The notes under the pieces are model-generated. The model saw only the letters and a program-made list of their open reading frames with translations, was not told the origin of the DNA and ran no database searches. From Alphaproteobacteria bacterium (GTDB taxonomy: Bacteria; Pseudomonadota; Alphaproteobacteria; Rs-D84), in NCBI GenBank assembly GCA_017528045.1, contig JAFXPG010000005.1:1-64000 (forward strand): 64,000 nucleotides of DNA, given 5' to 3'. The position numbers and the translations under genes were made by a program. Positions within the stretch are counted from its first letter, which is position 1. Each line of letters starts with the position of its first letter. Below are positions 1-8,259 of the stretch, piece by piece.

Positions 1-635
1 GCAAAACCACCTTCATCGCCAACATTTGTTGAATGGTTAGATTTTTTTAATATAGATTTTAAATTATGAAAAATTTCAGATCCCATACGAATCGCTTCAA
101 CTTCATTTTTGGCTCCATTTGGTATAATCATAAATTCTTGAGCATCTAAACCATTATCAGCATGAGCTCCACCATTTATGATGTTCATCATTGGACGAGG
201 TAAAACGCATGGATTTTTTTCGCCAAAAATATTTGCTATATGTTCATATAAAGAAATGTGTTTTGCGTTTGCAACAGCATGTGCAGTTGCTAAAGATACG
301 GCCAATATAGCATTTGCACCTAATTTATCTTTATTAGGTGTACCATCTAATTTAAGCATAGTTTCATCAATTTCTGTTTGTTTTTCTGCATCTATACCAA
401 TCAAAGCAGGGCATATAATTTCATTTATGTTTTTTACTGCCTTGAATACGCCTTTACCCATATATGTATTTCCACCATCTCTTAATTCTAATGCTTCAAA
501 AGAACCCGTTGATGCGCCTGATGGAACAGATGCACGTCCAAAAGCACCATCTGATAAAGTTATTTCGCATTCCACAGTTGGATTACCACGCGAATCCATA
601 ATTTGACGCGCATGAATTTTTTCAATAGCAAACAT
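1..635 (-). CDS. eno: Enolase, N-terminal part (cut by window start)
   Basis: Glycolytic enolase converts 2-phosphoglycerate to phosphoenolpyruvate in the cytoplasm. About 211 N-terminal residues are visible; the C-terminal half lies outside the window. The start [20 protein letters not shown] is typical, followed by the [18 protein letters not shown] loop, the [13 protein letters not shown] helix and the [16 protein letters not shown] segment that holds the catalytic histidine loop. The ATG at 635 is preceded by AAAGGAGAAG, a strong ribosome binding site. It is the last gene visible in the minus-strand run lptC-lptB-eno, 52 nt after lptB. Identification is certain at family level. Confidence 0.97.
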   Translation of the reverse strand, partial: MFAIEKIHARQIMDSRGNPTVECEITLSDGAFGRASVPSGASTGSFEALELRDGGNTYMGKGVFKAVKNINEIICPALIGIDAEKQTEIDETMLKLDGTPNKDKLGANAILAVSLATAHAVANAKHISLYEHIANIFGEKNPCVLPRPMMNIINGGAHADNGLDAQEFMIIPNGAKNEVEAIRMGSEIFHNLKSILKKSNHSTNVGDEGGF

Positions 636-687
636 ATTTACTTCTCCTTTTTTTGCTTTCTTTTTATGTTTTTAGAAAAAATGTGAT

Positions 688-1419
688 TTACATAGTAAAG
701 TTTTCGCCTAAATAGACTTTTTTTACATTTTCATCTTGGATAATTTCTTTTGTTGTCCCGTGTTTTAATATTTTTCCATCATGTAAAACATAACTGCGAT
801 CAGTAATACCAAGTGTTTCACGAACGTTATGGTCTGTGATTATAACACCTAAACCACGGTTTTTTAATTGAGATACTAAAGATCTTATTTCATTAACGGC
901 GATGGGATCAATACCAGCAAAAGGTTCATCCAATAAAATAAATTTAGGATCGTTTGCCAAAGCACGAGCAATTTCAACACGTCTTCTTTCACCACCTGAT
1001 AATGCTGTTGCAGGGCTTTTTCTTAAAAAAGCTATGGCAAATTCATCTAATAAAGCATCTAATTTTTCTTGTCTTTTTTTACGATCTGGTTCTACAACTT
1101 CCAATACCGCCATAATATTATCTTCAACAGATAACCCACGAAAAACACTGTTTTCTTGTGGTAAATATCCAATATGTAAACGAGAGCGCTGATAAAAAGG
1201 TAGATGTGTGATATCTTGCGAATTTAAAAATATTTGCCCGCTTGTTGCAGCCAATTGTCCTGTAATACAATAAAAAGCAGTTGTTTTTCCTGCGCCGTTT
1301 GGTCCTAATAAACCAACCGATTCACCTTGATTAGCAATCAAAGATACATCACGTAAAACAACACGTTTACCATAATTTTTTGATAAATGTTCAACTTTTA
1401 ATACAGATTTTTTTATCAT
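688..1419 (-). CDS. lptB: LPS export ABC transporter ATPase LptB
   Basis: LptB is the cytoplasmic ATPase of the LptBFG complex that extracts lipopolysaccharide from the inner membrane. The 243-residue protein has a full ABC domain: Walker A GPNGAGKTT at residues 39-47, Q-loop glutamine near 88, signature SGGERRR at 141-147, Walker B ILLDEP at 161-166 and switch histidine at 197. The YLPQE and FRGLSVEDNI segments are typical of LptB rather than of other ABC ATPases. Its start overlaps the stop of lptC by 4 nt (ATGA), so the two are translationally coupled. LptF and LptG are not in the window. Confidence 0.95.
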   Translation of the reverse strand: MIKKSVLKVEHLSKNYGKRVVLRDVSLIANQGESVGLLGPNGAGKTTAFYCITGQLAATSGQIFLNSQDITHLPFYQRSRLHIGYLPQENSVFRGLSVEDNIMAVLEVVEPDRKKRQEKLDALLDEFAIAFLRKSPATALSGGERRRVEIARALANDPKFILLDEPFAGIDPIAVNEIRSLVSQLKNRGLGVIITDHNVRETLGITDRSYVLHDGKILKHGTTKEIIQDENVKKVYLGENFTM

Positions 1420-1895
1420 AATCTTATCACCATTTCTTTTGTTCTTATTTTGTCACCGTTGCTGGAATCAACTTTTACATTACCTTTTAAAAACAAGGTG
1501 CGTTCTTTGCGATTATATTTACCAGAAATAGCCTTTATATTATCTGTGATTTTTTCTGTTGCGGTATTACGAACGAATGTTCCAGATGGATTTTCCAGAA
1601 ATATTATATCAGGTTTGTCATATTCTTGTCTTCCAATATCTGCTTTTATTGTAAAAGGGTTTTCTTCTTTATCAATGCCATAAAAAACAGCGTTTGTCAT
1701 TTTGAATTGGTTGTTAACAACGTCTTTTAAATTTATTGCCGATATCGGTGTCCATAAAATTTGTTTTGTGAACAAAGAAGCAGCAACCAATACTGCAACC
1801 ATAACCAATCCCCAACCGGTAAAGAAAAATTGCCATAAACGTGTTAATCTTTTATGTTTGGATATTATTATAAAATTACGATGATTGTATTTCAT
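1416..1895 (-). CDS. lptC: LPS export periplasmic protein LptC
   Basis: LptC is a bitopic inner-membrane protein that passes LPS from LptBFG to LptA. The 159-residue product has one membrane segment near residues 23-40 (WGLVMVAVLVAASLF) and a periplasmic jellyroll part. The pattern KMTNAVFYGIDKEENPFTIKA, then a LENPSG strand, then LFLKGNVKVDSSNG and a closing RTKEMVIRL strand is that of the family. I chose the ATG at 1895 because it gives the usual short cytoplasmic N-terminus; an in-frame ATG at 1931 would add 12 residues, and neither has a clear Shine-Dalgarno. The lptA gene that often lies between lptC and lptB is absent; they overlap directly. Confidence 0.85.
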   Translation of the reverse strand: MKYNHRNFIIISKHKRLTRLWQFFFTGWGLVMVAVLVAASLFTKQILWTPISAINLKDVVNNQFKMTNAVFYGIDKEENPFTIKADIGRQEYDKPDIIFLENPSGTFVRNTATEKITDNIKAISGKYNRKERTLFLKGNVKVDSSNGDKIRTKEMVIRL

Positions 1896-1982
1896 GATGC
1901 TAAGTTTAATATTTTGTAAATAAAAATGCAATTTTTATATTTATATAATATTTTTTTTGTGATATAATGACACAAAGAGAGA

Positions 1983-2774
1983 ATGAAAAAAATATTCGCT
2001 TTTTTTATAATATGTACTTTTTCTGCGATAAATTTGTCGTGGGGTGCTGTTAGTGTAAAAAAAGCATCTCCAATCCAAGTAAAAAAAGAATCTGTTATGG
2101 ATTCTACAACAAGTTTTTTACCAGCTGTTATAGGATTGGTTGAAAATGTTAAAAATTTGAAAACTCAACAACAACAAGTAACAGCAGAATGTGAACCAAG
2201 CGGTGATGAAATAGAAACAGTTAATGATTTAGTTCGTGAATGGGCGAAAATAGGTGATACTGATAGTGATAAAATAACAAGTGGACTTACTTTGTGTTAT
2301 GGCACCACATATGAAAGTTATATGAATGATTTTGCCGAAGGTTATAACGATACTTGTTATGAAGTGTTACCAGATTGTAAAGATTGTATTTGGAAAGGTT
2401 ATCCAAAAGCTTCTTCTGCTAGAAGTAGGGATTGTTCAAATCCAAACAGTATAAATTGCAAAAAATATTCAAATATATATGAAGTGTTTGCGAAAATACC
2501 TTTTTCTGAAGAAGATTATACTGAACGCGAAGCTAAAAAAATTGCTAAATTGAAAGAAAAATATGAAAGATGTGCACCAGCTAAGGTCAAAGCTGCACAG
2601 CGTGAATTATACGGTAATTTCTTGAATCAAACATTAAGTGGTGTTGGAAAAACGACTGGTGCAGCAGGAACAGAAGATGTTATAAAAGCGGTTTCTGGAT
2701 TAGGTGGATCTGGCAGTCTTGGTTCTTTGTTGCCTTCTTTAAGTGGTGTTGCAACACAAATGTTGGATAAATAA
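1983..2774 (+). CDS. Secreted Cys-containing protein of unknown function
   Basis: I do not recognise a family. The 263-residue product begins with a Sec signal peptide (MKKIFAFFIICTFSAINLSWG, cleavage near residue 21). The mature part has about ten cysteines, including CYEVLPDCKDCIW, which suggests disulfides in the periplasm or outside. A Lys/Glu-rich helix around 170-205 (EREAKKIAKLKEKYERC) precedes a Gly/Ser/Leu-rich tail (GGSGSLGSLLPSLSG). A similar Gly-Ser tail ends the secreted protein at 41991-43541. A TATAAT box at 1963-1968 and an AGAGAGA ribosome binding site directly before the ATG are visible. It lies 81 nt upstream of an OmpA-domain lipoprotein. Confidence 0.75.
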   Translation: MKKIFAFFIICTFSAINLSWGAVSVKKASPIQVKKESVMDSTTSFLPAVIGLVENVKNLKTQQQQVTAECEPSGDEIETVNDLVREWAKIGDTDSDKITSGLTLCYGTTYESYMNDFAEGYNDTCYEVLPDCKDCIWKGYPKASSARSRDCSNPNSINCKKYSNIYEVFAKIPFSEEDYTEREAKKIAKLKEKYERCAPAKVKAAQRELYGNFLNQTLSGVGKTTGAAGTEDVIKAVSGLGGSGSLGSLLPSLSGVATQMLDK

Positions 2775-2855
2775 ACAAATCTGTGTTTTTTATGCTTTAC
2801 TAGATTTTCAAAAACATATATAATTAGTGTATTAATAAACAAGGAAGGGCTTATT

Positions 2856-4241
2856 ATGACTAAAAAATGTTCTGTTTTTTCTTTAATTGGATGTATTGCA
2901 TTGGTTGGGTGCGCAGGTACAAATAATTATGATGATGGTATGGAATATAACACACCAACTGTTGATTATATAGAACGTTTGGATGTTAATGATGCTCCTC
3001 ATAAAGATTCTTTCTTGAATCAATTGGCTTTGAATTATCGTTCTTATGCTATTTATAATGCAAAGACCAGTGGGTATCCAGATATTGGTGAATTGTTTGC
3101 TCAAAAAGCGGTAAGTGCTTTTTCTGGAGAAACTCCTTTCCCTGAAAATTTAGATTCTTGGCAAATTGAAGATGATGCAGAAAGATATAAAATTTATACA
3201 GCTTATAATGATTTAATGGGTGAATTAAAAGATGATGCTGCGTATGAAAATCCTCAATTAGCAGCTGAAGCACAAGCTAAATTTGATTGTTGGATTTCTG
3301 CTGCTGCCAGTGGTCAAAATGCTACAGCACAAGAATGTAAATATCGTTTTAACAGTGCGTTAAAAACTTTATCTGATTGTTCAAATGGCAAAATCGTTGC
3401 ACCTACGCATGTTAAATCGGAAAATGTTGCACCTGTTGAAAAAACAGAACAATATTATCCTGAAACACATCGTTTAAATGCTATGTCTGGATCAACCAGA
3501 ACACGTGAAGGTGTGATAATTGTTAATAATGTAAATGTACCTGCTAATTTAATAAATCCTGTTCCTGTACCACAACAACCAATGGTGTTTAACCAAAATA
3601 TTTATGGTGGAACAGAAAATATAGAAGGTGATGAAGTAGCGGAAGAAGTAAAAGATGATTATGTAACCAGGGAAGAATTTATTAATATGATGATGACAAT
3701 GCGTTCTGAATTAGCTGCTATTAATAAACGTTTGGATGATTTAAGTGGACAACCTGCTAAATCTGATACAACTGTTATAAAAGTTCAACAAATCCCACTA
3801 GAACCAAAACAACATATTATGGAAGAAATATTTGAAATCAGATTTGATTTTGATAAATCAAATATAAAACCAGAATATGAAGAATTAATCAGAAAATTAG
3901 CAGCAACAACACAAGCTAATAAGAATGTAAAAGTATCTGTTGTTGGTCACACTGATACCAGTGGTTCAAGCAATTATAATTATGCTTTGGGTGGACGCAG
4001 AGCAGAAGCTGTTCAAAAAATGTTAATAGAATATGGCATCCCTTCTTCTCAGATAGTTGCTGTTTCTGCAGGTGAAGAAGATTTAAAAGTTCAAACACCA
4101 AATAATACACCAAATGCTGAAAATCGTCGTGTGCGTGTTGTAAAAGAAGTTCATTACACAGAACAACCTAAACCTGCACCAATAGTTGTTGAAGAATATT
4201 CTGAAACAGATGAATGTTCTGATTGTGAAGAAGAAATATAA
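2856..4241 (+). CDS. OmpA-domain lipoprotein (Pal-like C-terminus)
   Basis: Likely an envelope lipoprotein that tethers the membrane to peptidoglycan. The N-terminus has a lipobox (ALVGC, lipidated Cys19). Residues about 30-150 form a helical region of unknown type. A Pro/Asn-rich middle and a short coiled coil (MMMTMRSELAAINKRLDDL) follow. The last third is a clear OmpA/Pal domain: EIRFDFDKSNIKPEYEE, VVGHTDTSGSSNYNYALGGRRAEAV and NAENRRVRVV, which keep the Asp and Arg that bind diaminopimelate in this fold. At 461 residues it is much longer than Pal (about 170), so it is not the ordinary Pal protein. It ends in an acidic, Cys-containing tail (SETDECSDCEEEI). Confidence 0.85.
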   Translation: MTKKCSVFSLIGCIALVGCAGTNNYDDGMEYNTPTVDYIERLDVNDAPHKDSFLNQLALNYRSYAIYNAKTSGYPDIGELFAQKAVSAFSGETPFPENLDSWQIEDDAERYKIYTAYNDLMGELKDDAAYENPQLAAEAQAKFDCWISAAASGQNATAQECKYRFNSALKTLSDCSNGKIVAPTHVKSENVAPVEKTEQYYPETHRLNAMSGSTRTREGVIIVNNVNVPANLINPVPVPQQPMVFNQNIYGGTENIEGDEVAEEVKDDYVTREEFINMMMTMRSELAAINKRLDDLSGQPAKSDTTVIKVQQIPLEPKQHIMEEIFEIRFDFDKSNIKPEYEELIRKLAATTQANKNVKVSVVGHTDTSGSSNYNYALGGRRAEAVQKMLIEYGIPSSQIVAVSAGEEDLKVQTPNNTPNAENRRVRVVKEVHYTEQPKPAPIVVEEYSETDECSDCEEEI

Positions 4242-4256
4242 TTAATAAAAATAGGC

Positions 4257-4285
4257 TTGACAAAAAAATAAATTTGTTATATTAT
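4257..4285 (+). promoter_or_regulatory. Sigma-70-type promoter for the 63-aa gene
   Basis: TTGACA at 4257-4262 and TATTAT at 4280-4285 are separated by 17 nt. The predicted transcript starts near 4292, about 30 nt before the ATG at 4324, and includes GAGAGATGG and AAAGGTG segments. Confidence 0.7.
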
Positions 4286-4323
4286 TGTCAATAACAGAGA
4301 GATGGTATTGAAAAGGTGATAGT

Positions 4324-4515
4324 ATGAATACAACATTAAATTCTTTTCAAGAAGGCAAGAAAAAACTAGAAGCATCTTCTGCAAATAGTAAGGCTGCCAG
4401 ATTAAATAGTGTTGCCAAAGAATTGGGCGAAAGGGTTGATATGGCTGCTAAATGGAAAGCACGTAACTTGAATCTTTCTGTACTTATGGAAAACAGTACT
4501 GAAAAGGCGGCTTAA
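4324..4515 (+). CDS. Small hydrophilic protein of unknown function (63 aa)
   Basis: No family recognised. The product is a short basic helical protein rich in Ala, Lys, Asn and Ser with no membrane segment and no cysteine (MNTTLNSFQEGKKKLEA, then AKELGERVDMAAKWKARN). AAAGGTG lies 6-10 nt before the ATG. It is a single-gene transcription unit: a TTGACA/TATTAT promoter lies upstream and a strong intrinsic terminator 12 nt after the stop. That framing supports a real, separately expressed gene. Its sequence resembles a small cytoplasmic regulator or nucleoid-type peptide, but that is a guess. Confidence 0.75.
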   Translation: MNTTLNSFQEGKKKLEASSANSKAARLNSVAKELGERVDMAAKWKARNLNLSVLMENSTEKAA

Positions 4516-4527
4516 CAACAAAAATTT

Positions 4528-4551
4528 AAGTGGTCTTTTGACCACTTTTTT
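4528..4551 (+). terminator. Intrinsic terminator after the 63-aa gene
   Basis: AAGTGGTC (4528-4535), loop TTTT, GACCACTT (4540-4547), followed by a T run to 4551. Confidence 0.9.
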
Positions 4552-4559
4552 GTTAAAAC

Positions 4560-4588
4560 TTGACTTTTTTTTATATCTCTAATACAAT
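4560..4588 (+). promoter_or_regulatory. Sigma-70-type promoter for rho
   Basis: TTGACT at 4560-4565 and TACAAT at 4583-4588 with a 17-nt spacer. The predicted leader of about 48 nt is long enough for the Rho autoregulation known in other bacteria, but no such site was identified. Confidence 0.7.
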
Positions 4589-4642
4589 TACAAATGACAA
4601 AGCAACAGAATTCTCTGATTGCATTTTCCAAAAGGTTTTTTT

Positions 4643-5911
4643 ATGCATGTAAATGAATTAAAGACAAAGTCACCTCAACAATTGTTGAAGATGGCAGAAG
4701 ATATGGGGATTGAAAATCCTTCCCAATTAAATGTTCAACAATTACGTTTTGCAGTTATGCGTGTTTATGCTGCAGATGAAAAAATAGTGTTGATTGGTGA
4801 TGGTGTTTTAGAACGTATGCCAGATGGTTTTGGTTTCTTGCGTGCACCAGAAAGTAATTATTTAGCAGGTCCAGATGATTTGTATGTTTCACCAAATTTA
4901 ATTAAAAAATATGGTTTGAAAACAGGTGATTATATTGAAGGACAAATTCAGGCGCCCCAAAATGAATCTGAACGTTATTTTGCTTTAGAAACAATAGAAC
5001 GTGTTAATGGTGATGATCCTGAAAAATTACGTCATCGTATATCTTTTGATGATATGACACCTTTGTATCCAGATGAACAATTAAAAATGGAAGTTGCTGA
5101 TGACACAGATAAAGGTCGTAATTTATCTGCACGTGTGATTGATTTGATTTCTCCGACTGGTAAAGGTCAACGTTCTTTGATAGTTGCACCTCCAAGAACT
5201 GGTAAAACAGTCATGTTGCAAAATATAGCACATTCGATTGCAACAAATTATCCTGATGTAAAATTGATAGTATTATTAATCGATGAACGACCAGAAGAAG
5301 TTACAGATATGCAACGCAGTGTTCGTGGTGAGGTTATTTCTTCAACATTTGATGAACCTGCAACGCGTCATATTCAAGTTGCTGAAATGGTTATAGAAAA
5401 AGCAAAACGTTTGGTTGAAGCAGGACAAGATGTTGTTATTTTATTAGATTCTATTACCAGATTAGGTCGTGCTTATAATACTGTCGTTCCATCAAGTGGT
5501 AAAGTATTAACAGGTGGTGTGGATGCGTATGCATTACAAAGACCAAAGCGTTTCTTTGGTGCTGCACGTAATATTGAAGGTGGCGGTTCTTTGACAATTA
5601 TTGCAACGGCTTTAATTGATACAGGCTCTAAAATGGATGAGGTTGTTTTTGAAGAATTCAAAGGAACAGGTAACAGTGAAATTATCTTGGATAGAAAATT
5701 GTCAGATAAACGCGTCTATCCTGCAATAGATATTAACAAATCTGGAACAAGAAAAGAAGATTTGTTGGTGTCAAAAGATACTTTATCTAAAATGTATGTT
5801 TTGCGTAGAATTATAAATCCGATGGGAACATTAGAAGCAATGGAATTCTTGTTAGATAAATTGCGTTTAACAAAAACTAATGATGATTTCTTTTCTTCGA
5901 TGAATCAATAA
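4643..5911 (+). CDS. rho: Transcription termination factor Rho
   Basis: Hexameric RNA helicase that ends transcription at Rho-dependent sites. The 422-residue protein has the usual order: Rho N-terminal helical domain (1-45), a cold-shock-type RNA-binding domain (about 50-125, with DGFGFLR and DDLYVS), and the RecA-type ATPase domain. Walker A is APPRTGKT near 182-189, Walker B is [17 protein letters not shown], and the Q/R-loop region reads [22 protein letters not shown]. The ATG at 4643 has AAAGG 8 nt upstream; an upstream TTG at 4619 would add eight residues and has no ribosome binding site. Length is standard for the family. Confidence 0.97.
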   Translation: MHVNELKTKSPQQLLKMAEDMGIENPSQLNVQQLRFAVMRVYAADEKIVLIGDGVLERMPDGFGFLRAPESNYLAGPDDLYVSPNLIKKYGLKTGDYIEGQIQAPQNESERYFALETIERVNGDDPEKLRHRISFDDMTPLYPDEQLKMEVADDTDKGRNLSARVIDLISPTGKGQRSLIVAPPRTGKTVMLQNIAHSIATNYPDVKLIVLLIDERPEEVTDMQRSVRGEVISSTFDEPATRHIQVAEMVIEKAKRLVEAGQDVVILLDSITRLGRAYNTVVPSSGKVLTGGVDAYALQRPKRFFGAARNIEGGGSLTIIATALIDTGSKMDEVVFEEFKGTGNSEIILDRKLSDKRVYPAIDINKSGTRKEDLLVSKDTLSKMYVLRRIINPMGTLEAMEFLLDKLRLTKTNDDFFSSMNQ

Positions 5912-5918
5912 ATAAAAC

Positions 5919-5938
5919 CGCCAATTTGGCGTTTTTTT
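5919..5938 (+). terminator. Intrinsic terminator after rho
   Basis: CGCCA (5919-5923), loop ATT, TGGCG (5927-5931), then seven T. The stem is short but the T tract is strong. Confidence 0.8.
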
Positions 5939-5956
5939 AATAAAAAGGTTTTTATT

Positions 5957-6184
5957 GTGAATAAAATATATATCTTTTGTTTGATTGGTGCTTTATGCAC
6001 CATTTTTTATTTTTATGGGTTAAATGTTGGTAATTCAAAATGTGAAATAAAAAATTTTAAACAACAAATATTTGTAACAGAACAAACCAAAAAACAAGAA
6101 AGGATTTTAAATGATAAAGTTTATAAAACCAGTACTGATGATATTCGTCGCATCCTGCACGATGAATACACAATCACAGAATAG
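5957..6184 (+). CDS. Rz-like inner-membrane spanin candidate
   Basis: A 75-residue protein with one N-terminal membrane segment (residues 4-21, IYIFCLIGALCTIFYFYG), then a hydrophilic, probably helical tail that begins VGNSKCE. This layout and size match short phage Rz-type i-spanins, which span the periplasm from the inner membrane during lysis. The start is GTG at 5957 with AAAGG 8 nt upstream. A second gene coding for a lipoprotein begins inside its 3' end in the +1 frame, which is the Rz/Rz1 arrangement of phage lambda. No holin or endolysin gene is beside it. Family assignment rests on architecture, not on residue identity. Confidence 0.55.
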   Translation: MNKIYIFCLIGALCTIFYFYGLNVGNSKCEIKNFKQQIFVTEQTKKQERILNDKVYKTSTDDIRRILHDEYTITE

Positions 6185-6293
6185 TGTGCTTTGTGATTGT
6201 GATATAATATATGGTCACGAATCAGATTGGGTACAAATAAGTGATGATTTAGCACGTAATATTTATAAGCATAATTTAAAATGCAAACAATAA
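6111..6293 (+). CDS. Rz1-like outer-membrane lipoprotein spanin candidate
   Basis: A 60-residue lipoprotein: MIKFIKPVLMIFVASC is a signal with lipobox (VASC, Cys16). The mature part ends ISDDLARNIYKHNLKCKQ, close to the pattern seen at the end of many phage Rz1-type proteins, where a short Thr/Asp-rich helix is followed by a His-Asn pair and a late cysteine. It starts within the upstream gene in the +1 frame. AAAGGA lies 7 nt before its ATG, inside the host coding sequence, which argues that the overlap is functional. Together with the upstream gene it forms a candidate two-component spanin able to fuse inner and outer membranes. Confidence 0.55.
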   Translation: MIKFIKPVLMIFVASCTMNTQSQNSVLCDCDIIYGHESDWVQISDDLARNIYKHNLKCKQ

Positions 6294-6295
6294 TA

Positions 6296-6323
6296 TTGAC
6301 ATATGTTATTGTTTGTCTATAAT
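6296..6323 (+). promoter_or_regulatory. Promoter giving a probable leaderless mRNA
   Basis: TTGACA (6296-6301), 16-nt spacer, TATAAT (6318-6323). The expected start of transcription is about 6330-6331, which is the A of the ATG at 6331. The -35 lies at the very end of the Rz1-like gene (stop at 6293). Confidence 0.75.
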
Positions 6324-6330
6324 GACAAAC

Positions 6331-7338
6331 ATGTCAGATAAAATAATATATCATTTTGAAAATATTTATAAACCTGTAAAACACAGTTCTTTGACTAAGT
6401 TTATAAAAAAGCGTGGTTTTGTTAAACATGCTGGAACCATAAAATGCATATTTAAACAATGTGATGATGTAAATGATCATATTGGATCTTTGCCTCCAGA
6501 ATTATTAAATTTGGTTCGTGATGATAAAAACATATCCTTAATTACATTAACTTTTTATGAAATATTGGATGATTTTATACTGAATAATAATTGGGGGTTA
6601 CGCAGAAGAAAACAACAGTTTTATAATATTCCTGAATTAGAAAATTTATTTAGTACTGATTGTTTTTTGCAGACATATGAAGAATGTGATGGTGAAAAAA
6701 TAGAATGGTCTGGTGTTTTTTCTGATGTTTATAAACTATGTTTCCCGACAATAAAAGTAAATTATGCTTTAAAATTATTTAAAAAATGTGTTTTTGCTTT
6801 AGATTCTTTATATGGACATGGTCCAATATATGAAATAACAACTAATTTTTGTGCATGTAAATCAGAACCAAAATTGAATAATACTGTTTATATGGCCAGA
6901 TTAAGAAAAAATGAATATGTTGTAAGTAAATGGTTGGATAAAAAATCAGATTGTATAATTCCAGAAGATGGTCCGTTTGCAATATATTTAACTTCTGATA
7001 GAGAAAAAAGACAATCTAATTATATAAATTCTTTGCGTATAGATTTTGGTGAAACAAGAAAAAGTGATTATGGAAATTTATCGTATAATGCCAGAAAGAT
7101 ATACAGACAATTATTTTATAAAGATTATAATGCTGTAATATACGCTTTCTTTACATTAAAAGATAATTTTCAAAAAAGAGATTTTCAACAAGCTTTAGAA
7201 TTATACATTGAACAATGTATATATGGTAAAAAAACAAAATTATCTGACGAACAAAAATATGAAATACGGAAGATGATTACTGATAAAAACAGTTTAGTTT
7301 TACATGAAATTTTAAGTCAAAATTTAAATACCAGATAA
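6331..7338 (+). CDS. Kinase-fold-like protein, first tandem paralogue
   Basis: No family recognised with certainty. The 335-residue protein shares clear blocks with the next gene: SDVYKL, YALK, YEI, EPKLNN, YMA.L, AIY.TS, RIDFG.TRK and RK.YRQ. The blocks recall a protein kinase in order: a glycine-loop-like GVFSDVY (128-134), a beta-3-like YALK (145-148), a Glu after it (168) and IDFGETR (237-243). The Lys-to-DFG distance is about 90 residues, shorter than in standard kinases, and no clear HRD loop is present. The N-terminal 125 residues are unassigned. The start at 6331 follows the promoter geometry; the ATG at 6322 lies within the -10 region. Unknown function; kinase or pseudokinase is inference. 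Confidence 0.5.
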   Translation: MSDKIIYHFENIYKPVKHSSLTKFIKKRGFVKHAGTIKCIFKQCDDVNDHIGSLPPELLNLVRDDKNISLITLTFYEILDDFILNNNWGLRRRKQQFYNIPELENLFSTDCFLQTYEECDGEKIEWSGVFSDVYKLCFPTIKVNYALKLFKKCVFALDSLYGHGPIYEITTNFCACKSEPKLNNTVYMARLRKNEYVVSKWLDKKSDCIIPEDGPFAIYLTSDREKRQSNYINSLRIDFGETRKSDYGNLSYNARKIYRQLFYKDYNAVIYAFFTLKDNFQKRDFQQALELYIEQCIYGKKTKLSDEQKYEIRKMITDKNSLVLHEILSQNLNTR

Positions 7339-7341
7339 TAT

Positions 7342-8259
7342 ATGAAAAATACACAACAATCTTTATCAGATATAATACATGTGAAAACAAAACATTCTTC
7401 TTTTAAGAAGTTTTTGCTTAAGCATGATTTAAGACATGCTTATAATATAGAACAAATTATTACAGATTGTGATGTAAAACCAATTGTTGGATGTTTACCA
7501 ATTCAATTGCGTGCTTTGATTGAAAAAAAAGATTTATCTGATGTTACGTTAAGATTTTTTGATATTTTAAGTTTTTTTATTGCTAATAATTATGATGAAT
7601 TATTATTCAAGACAAAAAAAGAATATGAATTAAAAAATTTGTCAGATTTATTTAAAACAAAATGTATATTGTTTACAAGTGAACTTGTCAGAACTGATAT
7701 AATAAATGGTGAAAAAATAGATTTTTACAAAGAATGGGCTGGGGCGGTAAGTGATGTTTATAAATTGTCTTTCCCAGAAATAGGTATTGATTATGCATTA
7801 AAGATATTTAAGAAAAACATTATTCCAACCGTTGGCATGGGACCTTTTTATGAAATTCCGACTGCATTTAAAGCAAATAAATGTGAACCAAAATTGAATA
7901 ACCCCATATATATGGCAAATTTATCAGAATATCAATGGACTCTGAATAAATGGGTTAATCATACTGATAATGAAAAAGTTCCTGATGAAAGAGAGCATGC
8001 TATATATATAACATCAGAAGAAGAAAATAAACCAAGAAATTATTGTAATGGGAAACGTATAGATTTTGGAAAAACACGAAAAACCGTTTATGGTGGTTGT
8101 TCATATCCTGTTCGTAAATTATATCGACAAATGCAAAATATGACATATGAACAATTGCAAACACTGGAATCAAAAAAGAAAAACAATTTTGATTTAGAAA
8201 ATTATAGACGTGCACAAGATACAATATATATTGAATATATCAGTGAAAAGTATCGCTAA
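7342..8259 (+). CDS. Kinase-fold-like protein, second tandem paralogue
   Basis: A 305-residue paralogue of the preceding gene, starting 3 nt after its stop and without its own ribosome binding site, so coupled translation is likely. Kinase-like blocks are slightly better kept here: GAVSDVY (134-140), YALK (151-154), Glu171, an ENKPRN segment at 228-233 in the place of a catalytic loop, and RIDFGKTRK (239-247). The catalytic-loop Asp expected in active kinases is not evident, so it may be a pseudokinase or a different fold. It lacks the C-terminal extension of its sister. Its 3' end overlaps the convergent ureohydrolase gene by 20 nt. Confidence 0.5.
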   Translation: MKNTQQSLSDIIHVKTKHSSFKKFLLKHDLRHAYNIEQIITDCDVKPIVGCLPIQLRALIEKKDLSDVTLRFFDILSFFIANNYDELLFKTKKEYELKNLSDLFKTKCILFTSELVRTDIINGEKIDFYKEWAGAVSDVYKLSFPEIGIDYALKIFKKNIIPTVGMGPFYEIPTAFKANKCEPKLNNPIYMANLSEYQWTLNKWVNHTDNEKVPDEREHAIYITSEEENKPRNYCNGKRIDFGKTRKTVYGGCSYPVRKLYRQMQNMTYEQLQTLESKKKNNFDLENYRRAQDTIYIEYISEKYR

